Source of the DNA: Pseudomonadota bacterium
GTDB lineage: Bacteria; Pseudomonadota; Alphaproteobacteria; Rhizobiales; Methylopilaceae
Assembly (NCBI GenBank): GCA_023388965.1
Contig: JAEWFF010000038.1
Coordinates: 1 to 37,660 of the forward strand
Reading direction: 5' to 3'
DNA: 37,660 nucleotides
In this document: piece by piece, positions 31,078 to 37,660 of the stretch
How positions within the stretch are numbered: the stretch's first letter is position 1
Layout of the letters: every line of letters starts with the position of its first letter
Notes under the pieces: generated by a model
The model's database searches: none
The model's input: the letters and a program-made list of their open reading frames with translations, nothing else
What the model was told of the DNA's origin: nothing
Program-made: the position numbers and the translations under genes

Positions 31078-31230
31078 GGGCTTTCCTCCTGCGTGGTTTC
31101 AAGGATGCGCCGCCTGTGTTCCACAACGGGCGGACGCGGGGGCGGAGGATGGTTTATTTCTCCGCGATGTCAACACGAACCGGACAGCCGCACCGTTTAC
31201 TTCGTCAACGGGGTCGGGCATGTCCGGCGG

Positions 31231-31995
31231 GTGGAACAGATACAATATATGCATGTTGCCGGCCGGCGCATCGCCTTCCGGCGCACGGAGGGCCGCGGGC
31301 CGGCCCTGATCTGGCTCGGCGGCTTCCGCTCCGACATGCTGTCGACCAAGGCCCAGATACTGGTCGACTGGGCGGCGCGCAATGGCCGCGCCATGATCCG
31401 CTTCGATTATTCGGGCCATGGCGAGAGCGGTGGCGATTTCGAGCAGGGCACGATTTCCGACTGGCTGGAGGATGCGCTGGGCGTCATCCGCGAGCAGGGG
31501 GGCGAGGCTCCCGTTCTCGTCGGCTCCAGCATGGGGGGATGGCTGGCGCTTCTGGCGGCGCGGGCGCTCGCGGCGGAAAGCAGGGCCCTGTCCGGCCTTA
31601 TCCTGATCGCCCCGGCGCCTGATTTCACCGAAGATCTGATGTGGAACCGGTTTTCGGCCGAAATCCGCGCCGAAATCCTGGAAAAGGGCGTTTTCCGCGC
31701 CCCGTCGCAATATTCGCCCGAGCCGACCCCGATCACCCGCGCTCTGGTCGAGGACGGGCGCCGCCATCTCCTCATGAACGGCCTCCTCCGGACCTATGCG
31801 CCGGTGCGCATCCTTCAGGGCATGCAGGACCCCGACGTGCCGTGGGAGCACGCTTTGCGCCTCGTCGAGCATCTGGCCGAGGACGATGTGATCGTCACCC
31901 TCGTCAAGGATGGCGATCACCGCCTGTCGCGGCCTGAAGATCTCGATCTTCTTGTGAAAGCTGTGGAATCGCTCCAGAGCAACCTTACCTATTAG
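31231..31995 (+). CDS. Alpha/beta hydrolase (ABHD10-like)
   Basis: 254 residues from GTG 31231 (VEQIQYMHVAGRRIAFRRTEG); ATG 31249 is the alternative. The fold motifs are the N-terminal strand pair, PALIWLGGFRSDM, DYSGHGESGG, the nucleophile elbow VGSSMGGW, the acid in QDPDVPW and the His in DGDHRLSRPEDL. It resembles the palmitoyl-thioesterase-like hydrolases of alphaproteobacteria; the substrate is unknown. It lies 153 bp from divergent infC and is followed by the metalloprotease gene after 12 bp, so the two may be cotranscribed. Confidence 0.9.
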   Translation: MEQIQYMHVAGRRIAFRRTEGRGPALIWLGGFRSDMLSTKAQILVDWAARNGRAMIRFDYSGHGESGGDFEQGTISDWLEDALGVIREQGGEAPVLVGSSMGGWLALLAARALAAESRALSGLILIAPAPDFTEDLMWNRFSAEIRAEILEKGVFRAPSQYSPEPTPITRALVEDGRRHLLMNGLLRTYAPVRILQGMQDPDVPWEHALRLVEHLAEDDVIVTLVKDGDHRLSRPEDLDLLVKAVESLQSNLTY

Positions 31996-32007
31996 ACAAG
32001 GGTCGAA

Positions 32008-32823
32008 TTGGGCTCGAAAAGGCCGACGGTCGTTGCTATCCTTGCTCCCGTGCTGAGCCCGTTTTTTTCCCAAAAGGCCGGTGAGCCCGCAACTTTCGAC
32101 ATGATCGTGCGTGGCCGGCCCATCGAGATCGCCGTGCGCCGCAATGCGGCGGCGCGGCGCATAACCCTGCGCGTCAAAAATCCGACCGGACAGGTCGTGC
32201 TGACGCTGCCGAAGCGCGTGCCGCTGACCCATGGGCAGAGTTTCGCGCTGCGTCAGGTCGACTGGATCGCCGACCGTCTGGCAACGGTTCCCGAAGCCGT
32301 GCCGTTCGTGCGCGGCAAGATCATTCCGCTGCGCGGCGTGCCGCATCGCCTCGTGTGGCGCGGCGTGCGCGGCATCACGAAAATCGAGCCGCATGAGCCG
32401 GGCCGCGTGCGCACAATCGGCGTCTACGGTCCCGAGGAACATTTCTCGCGCCGCGTTCTCGATTTCCTGAAGCGCGAAGCGAGGAAGGACATCGAGCCGA
32501 CCGTCGCGCGCCATGCCGAGGAGCTGCGCGTTCCCTACGGCCGCGTCACCATCAAGGACACGATCTCGCGCTGGGGTTCATGCTCGGTGAAGGGCGATCT
32601 CGCCTTTTCCTGGCGCCTCGTTCTCGCGCCGCCCTTCGTGCTCGATTATCTGTGCGCGCACGAAGTCGCGCACCGCCGCGAGATGAATCACGGCGACCGC
32701 TTCTGGAAGATCGTCTATCGCCTGTTTCCGGAAACCGATGCGGCCGAGGACTGGCTGAAGACGCACGGCTCCGATCTGCACCGTTACGGAATGGTGCCGC
32801 ACAAGCCGCGCAGGAAGACGTAA
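32008..32823 (+). CDS. YgjP-like zinc metallopeptidase (M48/DUF45, WLM-related)
   Basis: 271 residues. The zinc site is HEVAHRREMNHGDRFW (HExxH plus a third His). ISRWGSCSVKGDLAFSWRLVLAP is the family signature before it. The N-terminal half (VRGRPIEIAVRRNAAARRITLRV) forms the beta-rich domain common to the group. The start is TTG 32008, supported by AAGGG 5 nt upstream; GTG 32050 and ATG 32101 are later options. It begins 12 bp after the hydrolase gene and ends just before the composite palindrome at 32826. The substrate is unknown; related E. coli YgjP is an uncharacterised metalloprotease. Confidence 0.88.
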   Translation: MGSKRPTVVAILAPVLSPFFSQKAGEPATFDMIVRGRPIEIAVRRNAAARRITLRVKNPTGQVVLTLPKRVPLTHGQSFALRQVDWIADRLATVPEAVPFVRGKIIPLRGVPHRLVWRGVRGITKIEPHEPGRVRTIGVYGPEEHFSRRVLDFLKREARKDIEPTVARHAEELRVPYGRVTIKDTISRWGSCSVKGDLAFSWRLVLAPPFVLDYLCAHEVAHRREMNHGDRFWKIVYRLFPETDAAEDWLKTHGSDLHRYGMVPHKPRRKT

Positions 32824-32825
32824 CG

Positions 32826-33028
32826 CCTCTCCCCTTGTGGGAGAGGTCGGCACATCGCGAAGCGATGGCCGGGTGAGGGGAAATGTGCGTTCAGAGTTTG
32901 TAACTCTCCCCTCACCTCGCTCGAAAGCCTCCCGGCTACTCAACTCGGCTGTTGCCGAGTTGAGATTATGGATACCGAACTCGGGAACACCCGAGTTCGG
33001 TGTCGTCCTCTCCCGTGAACGGGAGAGG
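32826..33028. repeat. Composite palindromic intergenic element (copy 1) downstream of the PBP gene
   Basis: The unit CCTCTCCC-CTTGT-GGGAGAGG (32826-32846) is followed by a variable hairpin and GGGTGAGGGG. After a spacer the mirror half follows: CCCCTCACC, then two inserted hairpins (ACTCAACTCGG with CCGAGTTGAG; ACCGAACTCGGG with CCCGAGTTCGGT), and finally CCTCTCCCG-TGAA-CGGGAGAGG (33007-33028), 3 bp from the PBP stop. The same plan is found at 35440-35575. It may serve as a terminator for the convergent genes. Confidence 0.75.
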
Positions 33029-33030
33029 AA

Positions 33031-35337
33031 TCACCCCCCGAACAATTTCTTGAGGAAATCGATCGGCGCGCGCAGCGGTTCGGGCAGATCGCCGACCGGC
33101 CGTCCGTGGGCCCACATCTCGTTCGGTGCGTGACCGGCGACCTCGGTCTGCCCATACAGGCCGGGCGCTGCGACCGGCACGCCGCGATGGGCGGCGGTCA
33201 TGAACCGACTCCAGATCTGCACCGGCATGCCCGATCCCGAGGCACGCTTGGTCGGGGAATTGTCGTCATTGCCGAGCCAGACCGCCGTGACGAGATTGGC
33301 GGTGTAGCCGACGAACCAGGCATCGCGGTAATCCTGCGAGGTGCCGGTCTTGCCGGCGGCCGGCCAGCCGCCGATCTCGGCGCGCCGCGCGGTGCCGATG
33401 CGCAGCGTCTCGGCCATCATCCGGTTCATCATGCCGAGCGGCTCGATATCCGCGACCTGGCCGAGGCCCGATCCGCGGCGCTCGTACAGCACCTTGCCGT
33501 CATCGGCGGCGCGCACGCGCACAACGACGTAGGGAGTGACGCCATAGCCGCCGTTCGCAAACGGCGCGTAAGCCGCGGCAAGCTCGATCGGCGCGACCTC
33601 GGACGTGCCGAGCGCAATCGAGGCATTCGATTTCAGCTCCGAGGTGATGCCCATACGATGCGCGGTCTTGATGACGCGCTCCGGTCCGAGATCGAGCGTC
33701 AGGCGTACGGCGACCGAATTCAGCGAGGTTGCGAGCGCGTCCGACAGGGTGACAGTGCCGCGATATTTCTTGTCGAAATTCTCCGGCGACCAGTTCTTGA
33801 TCTTCAGCGGCGCGTCCTGAACGAGGCTCTGCGGCGTCAGCCCGTTCTCGACCGCGGTCATGTAGACGAAGGGCTTGAAGGCCGAGCCCGGCTGGCGCTT
33901 GGCGGCGACCGCGCGGTTGAACTGGCTTCGGGCATAGGATCGGCCGCCGACCAAAGCGCGCACGGCGCCCTGTGGATCGAGCGCCACGACCGCGCCCTGG
34001 CTGACGCCGAATTTCGTGCCGTTGGCGCCGAGCTCGGAGACGAGCGCCTGTTCCGCCTCGGCCTGCAGGATCGGGTCGATGGTCGTGTCGACCAGCACAT
34101 CCTCCTCGATCTGGCCGATGAGTTCGGACAATTGATCGACCACCCAGTCCGCGACATAGCCGACCGAGCCGTCCATACGCGGCGCGGCGATGGAGGCCGG
34201 AAGGCTCATCGCGCGCGCGGCATCCGCATCCGAGATGAGCCCCTGCTGGGCCATTGTGGCGAGCACGATCTGCGCGCGGGCTTCCGCGGCTGAGGCATCG
34301 CGCGAGGGCGCAAGACGTGACGGCGCCTTGACGAGGCCGGCGAGAATGGCCGCTTCGCCGAGCGTCACATAGCTCGCCGGCTTGCCGAAATAGCGCTGGC
34401 TTGCGGCCTGCACGCCGTACGCACCGGCACCGAAATAGACTCGGTTCAGATAGAGTTCGAGAATGTCGTCCTTCGAATAGGTCCATTCGAGCCAGAGCGC
34501 GAGCAGCGCCTCCTGCACCTTGCGCTCAAGCGAGCGTTCGGGCGTCAGGAACAGGTTCTTCGCCAGCTGCTGCGTGATGGTCGAGCCGCCCTCGACGACT
34601 TCACCGGCGCGCGCATTGCGCCATAGCGCGCGCGCAAGGCCGATCGGGTCGATGCCGAAATGCGAGCGGAAGCGCTGGTCCTCGATGGCGATGAAGGCCT
34701 GCGGCAGATAATCGGGCAGGTGATTGAGGTCGGCCTTGGCGCCGCTGCCTTCGCCGCGTGTTGCGAGCGCGGTGCCGTCCATACCGACAAGGGTGACGCT
34801 CGGCGGACGCGCAGGGATGGCGAGCGTACCGACGGCCGGAAGCTTGGTCGCTTCATAGGCGACGAAGCCGGACAGAACGAGCCCGCCCCACAACGCCGCC
34901 CAGGCGCCCACGCGGATCATGCCGCCGAGCGCGAAGAAGCCGACCGGCGAGCGCCGCTTGCGCTTCGATTTTGCCTTGTTCGGTTTCGCTTTGGAGCGGC
35001 GCGCGGCGCCGGACCGCGCCGGCTTGCGGGCGCGGCTGCGGCGCGGTGGCGGCTTTTCCTCCTCCACCTCGTCTTCCTCTTCCTCGTCTTCTTCTTCGGG
35101 TTCAGGCTCGGGTTCGGGGGCGGCGCGCCGCCCGCGCTTTTTCGGGGCCGGTTCCGCCGGTTCCTCCTCGTCCTCGATCTCGATGTCGTCGAGATCGGCG
35201 AGGCGCGCGCGGCGGTTCAGCCCATAGGTGTGCGCCCGGTCCCCCGGTCCCAGCCGAAGGTCCAGCACTTCCTCGGGATGTGAATCGAATCGGGGTTCGC
35301 GCTTCGTCTTGCGCTTCTTCCCGCCGAAACCGAACAT
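33031..35337 (-). CDS. Class A penicillin-binding protein (PBP1A family)
   Basis: Bifunctional peptidoglycan synthase, 768 residues. The cytoplasmic N-terminus is long and polar: acidic at about residues 49-94 (for example EEEDEEEEDEVEEE), then basic at about 95-129. A transmembrane helix lies at about 141-162. The glycosyltransferase 51 domain has EDQRFRSHFGID and GGSTITQQLAKNLFL. The transpeptidase domain has the active Ser in PGSAFKPF, SLN in ATSLNSVAV and the KTG motif in AAGKTGTSQDYRDAW. GAGGGG precedes ATG 35337. The gene is isolated, with composite palindromes at both ends. The transpeptidase motifs are intact, so it should bind beta-lactams. Confidence 0.95.
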   Translation of the reverse strand: MFGFGGKKRKTKREPRFDSHPEEVLDLRLGPGDRAHTYGLNRRARLADLDDIEIEDEEEPAEPAPKKRGRRAAPEPEPEPEEEDEEEEDEVEEEKPPPRRSRARKPARSGAARRSKAKPNKAKSKRKRRSPVGFFALGGMIRVGAWAALWGGLVLSGFVAYEATKLPAVGTLAIPARPPSVTLVGMDGTALATRGEGSGAKADLNHLPDYLPQAFIAIEDQRFRSHFGIDPIGLARALWRNARAGEVVEGGSTITQQLAKNLFLTPERSLERKVQEALLALWLEWTYSKDDILELYLNRVYFGAGAYGVQAASQRYFGKPASYVTLGEAAILAGLVKAPSRLAPSRDASAAEARAQIVLATMAQQGLISDADAARAMSLPASIAAPRMDGSVGYVADWVVDQLSELIGQIEEDVLVDTTIDPILQAEAEQALVSELGANGTKFGVSQGAVVALDPQGAVRALVGGRSYARSQFNRAVAAKRQPGSAFKPFVYMTAVENGLTPQSLVQDAPLKIKNWSPENFDKKYRGTVTLSDALATSLNSVAVRLTLDLGPERVIKTAHRMGITSELKSNASIALGTSEVAPIELAAAYAPFANGGYGVTPYVVVRVRAADDGKVLYERRGSGLGQVADIEPLGMMNRMMAETLRIGTARRAEIGGWPAAGKTGTSQDYRDAWFVGYTANLVTAVWLGNDDNSPTKRASGSGMPVQIWSRFMTAAHRGVPVAAPGLYGQTEVAGHAPNEMWAHGRPVGDLPEPLRAPIDFLKKLFGG

Positions 35338-35439
35338 TGCCCCTCATTCCCATGTATCCGCGCACGGGCAGGATGGCCGGGGCGCGGATTGCCCGCAGTT
35401 TCGCGGCTGCGGGTTTAAGGGGTGTTAACCAGGGTTCCC

Positions 35440-35575
35440 CCTCTCCCGTTCACGGGAGAGGGCCGACTCGATGCAAAGCATCGAGCGGGGTGAGGGGAAG
35501 TTACAGAGACCGAATATAGGCGTCCCCTCACCCGGTCACCTTCGGTGACTCGGCCTCTCCCGCTTGCGGGAGAGG
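35440..35575. repeat. Composite palindromic intergenic element (copy 2) upstream of the PBP gene
   Basis: CCTCTCCCG-TTCA-CGGGAGAGG (35440-35461) is followed by a variable hairpin (CTCGATGC with GCATCGAG) and GGGGTGAGGGG. A 25-nt spacer leads to the mirror half: CCCCTCACCC, a hairpin around GTCACC-TTC-GGTGAC, and CCTCTCCCGC-TT-GCGGGAGAGG (35554-35575). The whole is an inverted repeat of the same architecture as 32826-33028. It lies about 100 bp upstream of the PBP start, inside its likely promoter region. Confidence 0.75.
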
Positions 35576-35594
35576 CGATCCGCTACTGTTACGC

Positions 35595-35710
35595 CCTCAT
35601 CCTGAGCCGGACTCGGCGCGAAGCGACGAGCCGCGTCGAAGGATGGCTGAGGGTCCGGTGCCTGCCGCCATCCTTCGACACGGGTGCTGCGCACCCGGCT
35701 CAGGATGAGG
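35595..35710. repeat. Nested 116-bp inverted repeat upstream of the PBP gene
   Basis: The perfect 16-bp outer arms are CCTCATCCTGAGCCGG (35595-35610) and CCGGCTCAGGATGAGG (35695-35710). The perfect 13-bp inner arms are GTCGAAGGATGGC (35635-35647) and GCCATCCTTCGAC (35667-35679). It belongs to a different family from its neighbour at 35440-35575. The two together fill most of the 429-bp gap between argG and the PBP gene; the rest holds no gene I can support. Confidence 0.8.
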
Positions 35711-35766
35711 CCGCGAGGATAGTAACGACAGCGGGGCTTACAGACGCCAATGCAAGCGCCGAAAAA

Positions 35767-36999
35767 TCAGCTGCCCGTCTTCTTCCGCCGCGCCGCGAGC
35801 GTGCGCAGGCGCAGCGCGTTGAGCTTGATGAAGCCCTCCGCATCGCGGTGGTCGTAGGCGACCGCGCCTTCCTCGAAGGTCACGAGTTCCTTGTCGTAGA
35901 GCGAATACGGCGAGGTGCGGCCGACGACCTCGACATTGCCCTTGTAGAGCTTCACGCGCACCTGGCCGGTGACGAATTCCTGGCTCTTGTCGATCAGCGC
36001 CTGCAGCATTTCGCGCTCGGGCGCGAACCAGAAGCCGTAATAGACCAGCTCGGCATATTTCGGCATGAGCTGCTCCTTGAGGTGCAGCGCCTCGCGGTCG
36101 ACCGTGATCTGCTCGATGCCGCGATGGGCCTTGTGCAGGATCGTGCCGCCGGGCGTCTCGTAAATACCGCGCGATTTCATGCCGACGAAACGGTTCTCGA
36201 CGAGATCGAGCCGGCCCACGCCGTTGGCCTTGCCGAGTTCGTTGAGCTTCGTCAGCAGGGTCGCGGGCGACATAGCCACACCGTCGATGGCAACCGGATC
36301 GCCCTTCTCGAAATCCATCGTGATGTAGGTCGCCTTGTCCGGCGCGTCCTCGGGCGAGATCGTGCGCTGATAGACGAGTTCCGGCGCCTCGTCGTTCGGG
36401 TCTTCCAGCACCTTGCCCTCGGAGGACGAGTGCAGAAGATTGGCATCGACCGAGAACGGCGCCTCGCCGCGCTTGTCTTTCGCGATCGGGATCTGGTGCT
36501 GTTCGGCGAATTCGATCAGGCGCGTGCGCGAGGTCAGGTCCCATTCGCGCCAGGGCGCGATGATCGTGATTTCGGGCTCGAGCGCGTAATAGGCCAGCTC
36601 GAAACGGACCTGGTCGTTGCCCTTGCCGGTCGCGCCATGGGCCACGGCGTCGGCGCCGGTCCTGCGCGCGATTTCGATCTGCCATTTGGAGATCAGCGGC
36701 CGGGCGATGGACGTGCCGAGCAGATATTGGCCCTCGTAAAGCGCATTGGCGCGGAACATCGGAAAGACGAAGTCCTTCACGAATTCCTCGCGCAGATCCT
36801 CGATGAAGATGTTCTCCGGCTTGATGCCGAGCAGTTCCGCCTTTTTGCGAGCCGGGCCGAGTTCCTCGCCCTGGCCGAGATCGGCGGTGAAGGTCACGAC
36901 CTCGCAGCCATATTCCGTCTGCAGCCATTTCAGGATGACGGATGTATCGAGCCCGCCGGAATAGGCGAGCACCACCTTCTTGGGAGCTTTCTTGGTCAT
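35767..36999 (-). CDS. argG: Argininosuccinate synthase
   Basis: ATP-dependent condensation of citrulline and aspartate in arginine synthesis, 410 residues. The nucleotide-binding loop is LAYSGGLDTSVILKWL. ADLGQGEELG, the family GATGKGNDQVRFE and APWREWD follow. The C-terminus contains YHRDAEG-like YDHRDAEGFIKLNALRLRT. I chose the ATG at 36999 (MTKKAPKKVVLAYSGG); the frame extends 84 codons upstream, but those residues are antisense to the neighbour and lie outside the family. It is divergent from the isomerase-like gene at 37098. Confidence 0.98.
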   Translation of the reverse strand: MTKKAPKKVVLAYSGGLDTSVILKWLQTEYGCEVVTFTADLGQGEELGPARKKAELLGIKPENIFIEDLREEFVKDFVFPMFRANALYEGQYLLGTSIARPLISKWQIEIARRTGADAVAHGATGKGNDQVRFELAYYALEPEITIIAPWREWDLTSRTRLIEFAEQHQIPIAKDKRGEAPFSVDANLLHSSSEGKVLEDPNDEAPELVYQRTISPEDAPDKATYITMDFEKGDPVAIDGVAMSPATLLTKLNELGKANGVGRLDLVENRFVGMKSRGIYETPGGTILHKAHRGIEQITVDREALHLKEQLMPKYAELVYYGFWFAPEREMLQALIDKSQEFVTGQVRVKLYKGNVEVVGRTSPYSLYDKELVTFEEGAVAYDHRDAEGFIKLNALRLRTLAARRKKTGS

Positions 37000-37097
37000 G
37001 GCGCTGATCCGTGCGAGGCAGGGGGAGAAAACGCGCGCACCATAATCACGCACCGGCCGCGCGCAAGGCGCTTTCGCCGGTGACTTGCAGGGATGCC

Positions 37098-37660
37098 ATG
37101 CCAAGGATCGAGTTCTGGTACGATTTCGCCTCGCCCTACTCCTATCCGGCCGCAATGCGGGTGGAGGACGCCGCTGCTGCACACGGCGTGGCACTCGCAT
37201 GGCAGCCTTTCGTTCTGGGGCCGATCTTCGAGGCAAAGGGGTTTGCCACATCGCCGCTGAAGACTGATCCGGTGAAGGGCGCCTATGCCTGGCGCGATCT
37301 CGAACGAACCTGCCGCCGATTAGACCTGCCGTTTACCGGCGAGCCGCCCGGTTTTCCGCAAAACGGCGTTCTGGCGGCCCGTATAGCCCTCGTGCTGGAC
37401 GAGACGGCGCGTCCGGCCTTCTCCCGCGCGGTCTATATCGCCGAGTTCGCACAGGGCGCCCGGATCGAGGACGGGGACGTCCTCGCCAGCTTGCTGGAGC
37501 GACTGGGCCATAGTTCCGACCTCATTGCCCGTGCGGGCGACGCCGAGCACAAACCCTTGCTGCGGGCGCAGACGGAGCGTGCAGGGACGGCTGGTATTTT
37601 TGGCGCACCGAGCTTCGTGACGGAGGATGGCGAACTGTTCTGGGGCCACGACCGTATGGA
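37098..37660 (+). CDS. 2-hydroxychromene-2-carboxylate isomerase-like protein (DsbA/GST-kappa family), truncated at window end
   Basis: The first 187 residues are present and open to the window edge; I translated them by hand. The N-terminus MPRIEFWYDFASPYSYPA carries the SPY motif that replaces the DsbA CxxC in this thioredoxin-fold group. GPIFEAKGFATSPLKTDPVKG, PQNGVLAARIAL and GIFGAPSFVTEDGELFWGHDRM are typical of the family, which binds glutathione and isomerises aromatic-catabolism intermediates. CAGGGA lies shortly before ATG 37098. No aromatic-degradation genes are visible, so the real substrate is uncertain. Confidence 0.9.
   Translation, partial: MPRIEFWYDFASPYSYPAAMRVEDAAAAHGVALAWQPFVLGPIFEAKGFATSPLKTDPVKGAYAWRDLERTCRRLDLPFTGEPPGFPQNGVLAARIALVLDETARPAFSRAVYIAEFAQGARIEDGDVLASLLERLGHSSDLIARAGDAEHKPLLRAQTERAGTAGIFGAPSFVTEDGELFWGHDRM

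Noticed and set aside
30517..31230. Long N-terminal extension of the alpha/beta hydrolase frame
   Set aside because: It is antisense to infC; the hydrolase family begins near 31231.
1..37660. tRNA, rRNA, transposase, integrase, phage, toxin-antitoxin or secondary-metabolite genes
   Set aside because: None could be recognised on either strand; the content is housekeeping genes with intergenic palindromes.

Overview
The window is a 37.7 kb piece of chromosome from a high-GC alphaproteobacterium, most likely of the order Hyphomicrobiales (Rhizobiales). The reasons are the gene order (mutM, rpsT, dnaA, dnaN, recF and gyrB on one strand, with ubiE-ubiB-coaBC-dut running away from them), an infC N-terminus of the I/MRRP type read from an AUU codon, several GANTC sites upstream of dnaA, and families of palindromic intergenic repeats of the kind common in that order. 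I see no tRNA, rRNA, phage, transposase, IS or CRISPR. This is mostly core genome, and its surprises lie in start sites, leaders, small genes and intergenic repeats.

Layout. 1-1649: a truncated gene for a secreted Gly/His/Pro repeat protein, divergent from a LuxR-type regulator with a degenerate receiver; an 18-bp inverted repeat lies between them. 1653-9624: gyrB, recF, dnaN, dnaA, a rhodanese and rpsT, all on the minus strand, with a gene-free 0.65-kb control region (8661-9301) that could include an origin or a dnaA promoter. 9750-16301: mutM on the minus strand, then a plus-strand run ubiE, ubiB, coaBC, dut, Rrf2-type regulator and cysK, several overlapping by 4 bp. 16436-22298: an FAD monooxygenase gene broken by a frameshift, typA, a secreted Gly-rich protein with imperfect GxSxSxGG-like repeats, a 58-residue membrane protein, a DUF2244 membrane protein and nth. 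22403-25956: a tight four-gene minus-strand operon (YiiX-like hydrolase, EI24/CysZ-like, YnfA and a PabB-PabC fusion). 26125-31077: pheT, pheS, rplT, rpmI and infC. 31231-37660: an alpha/beta hydrolase, a YgjP-type metalloprotease, a class A penicillin-binding protein flanked on both sides by composite palindromic elements, argG, and a truncated 2-hydroxychromene-2-carboxylate isomerase-like gene.

How it works together. Most genes serve replication initiation and DNA topology (dnaA, dnaN, recF, gyrB), DNA repair (mutM, nth), translation (rpsT, rplT, rpmI, infC, pheST, typA), quinone, coenzyme A and folate synthesis (ubiE, ubiB, coaBC, pabBC), dUTP removal (dut), sulfur and arginine metabolism (cysK, argG) and the cell wall (PBP1A). 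The least explained content is the two low-complexity secreted proteins, the regulator-operator pair beside the first one, recF with no standard start codon before its conserved N-terminus, the frameshifted monooxygenase, and the mosaic palindromic repeats between genes. I found no clearly new multi-gene system. The regulator plus Gly/His-repeat exoprotein pair is the best candidate for something undescribed. No similarity search was run; all calls rest on reading the sequence and on knowledge of the families.
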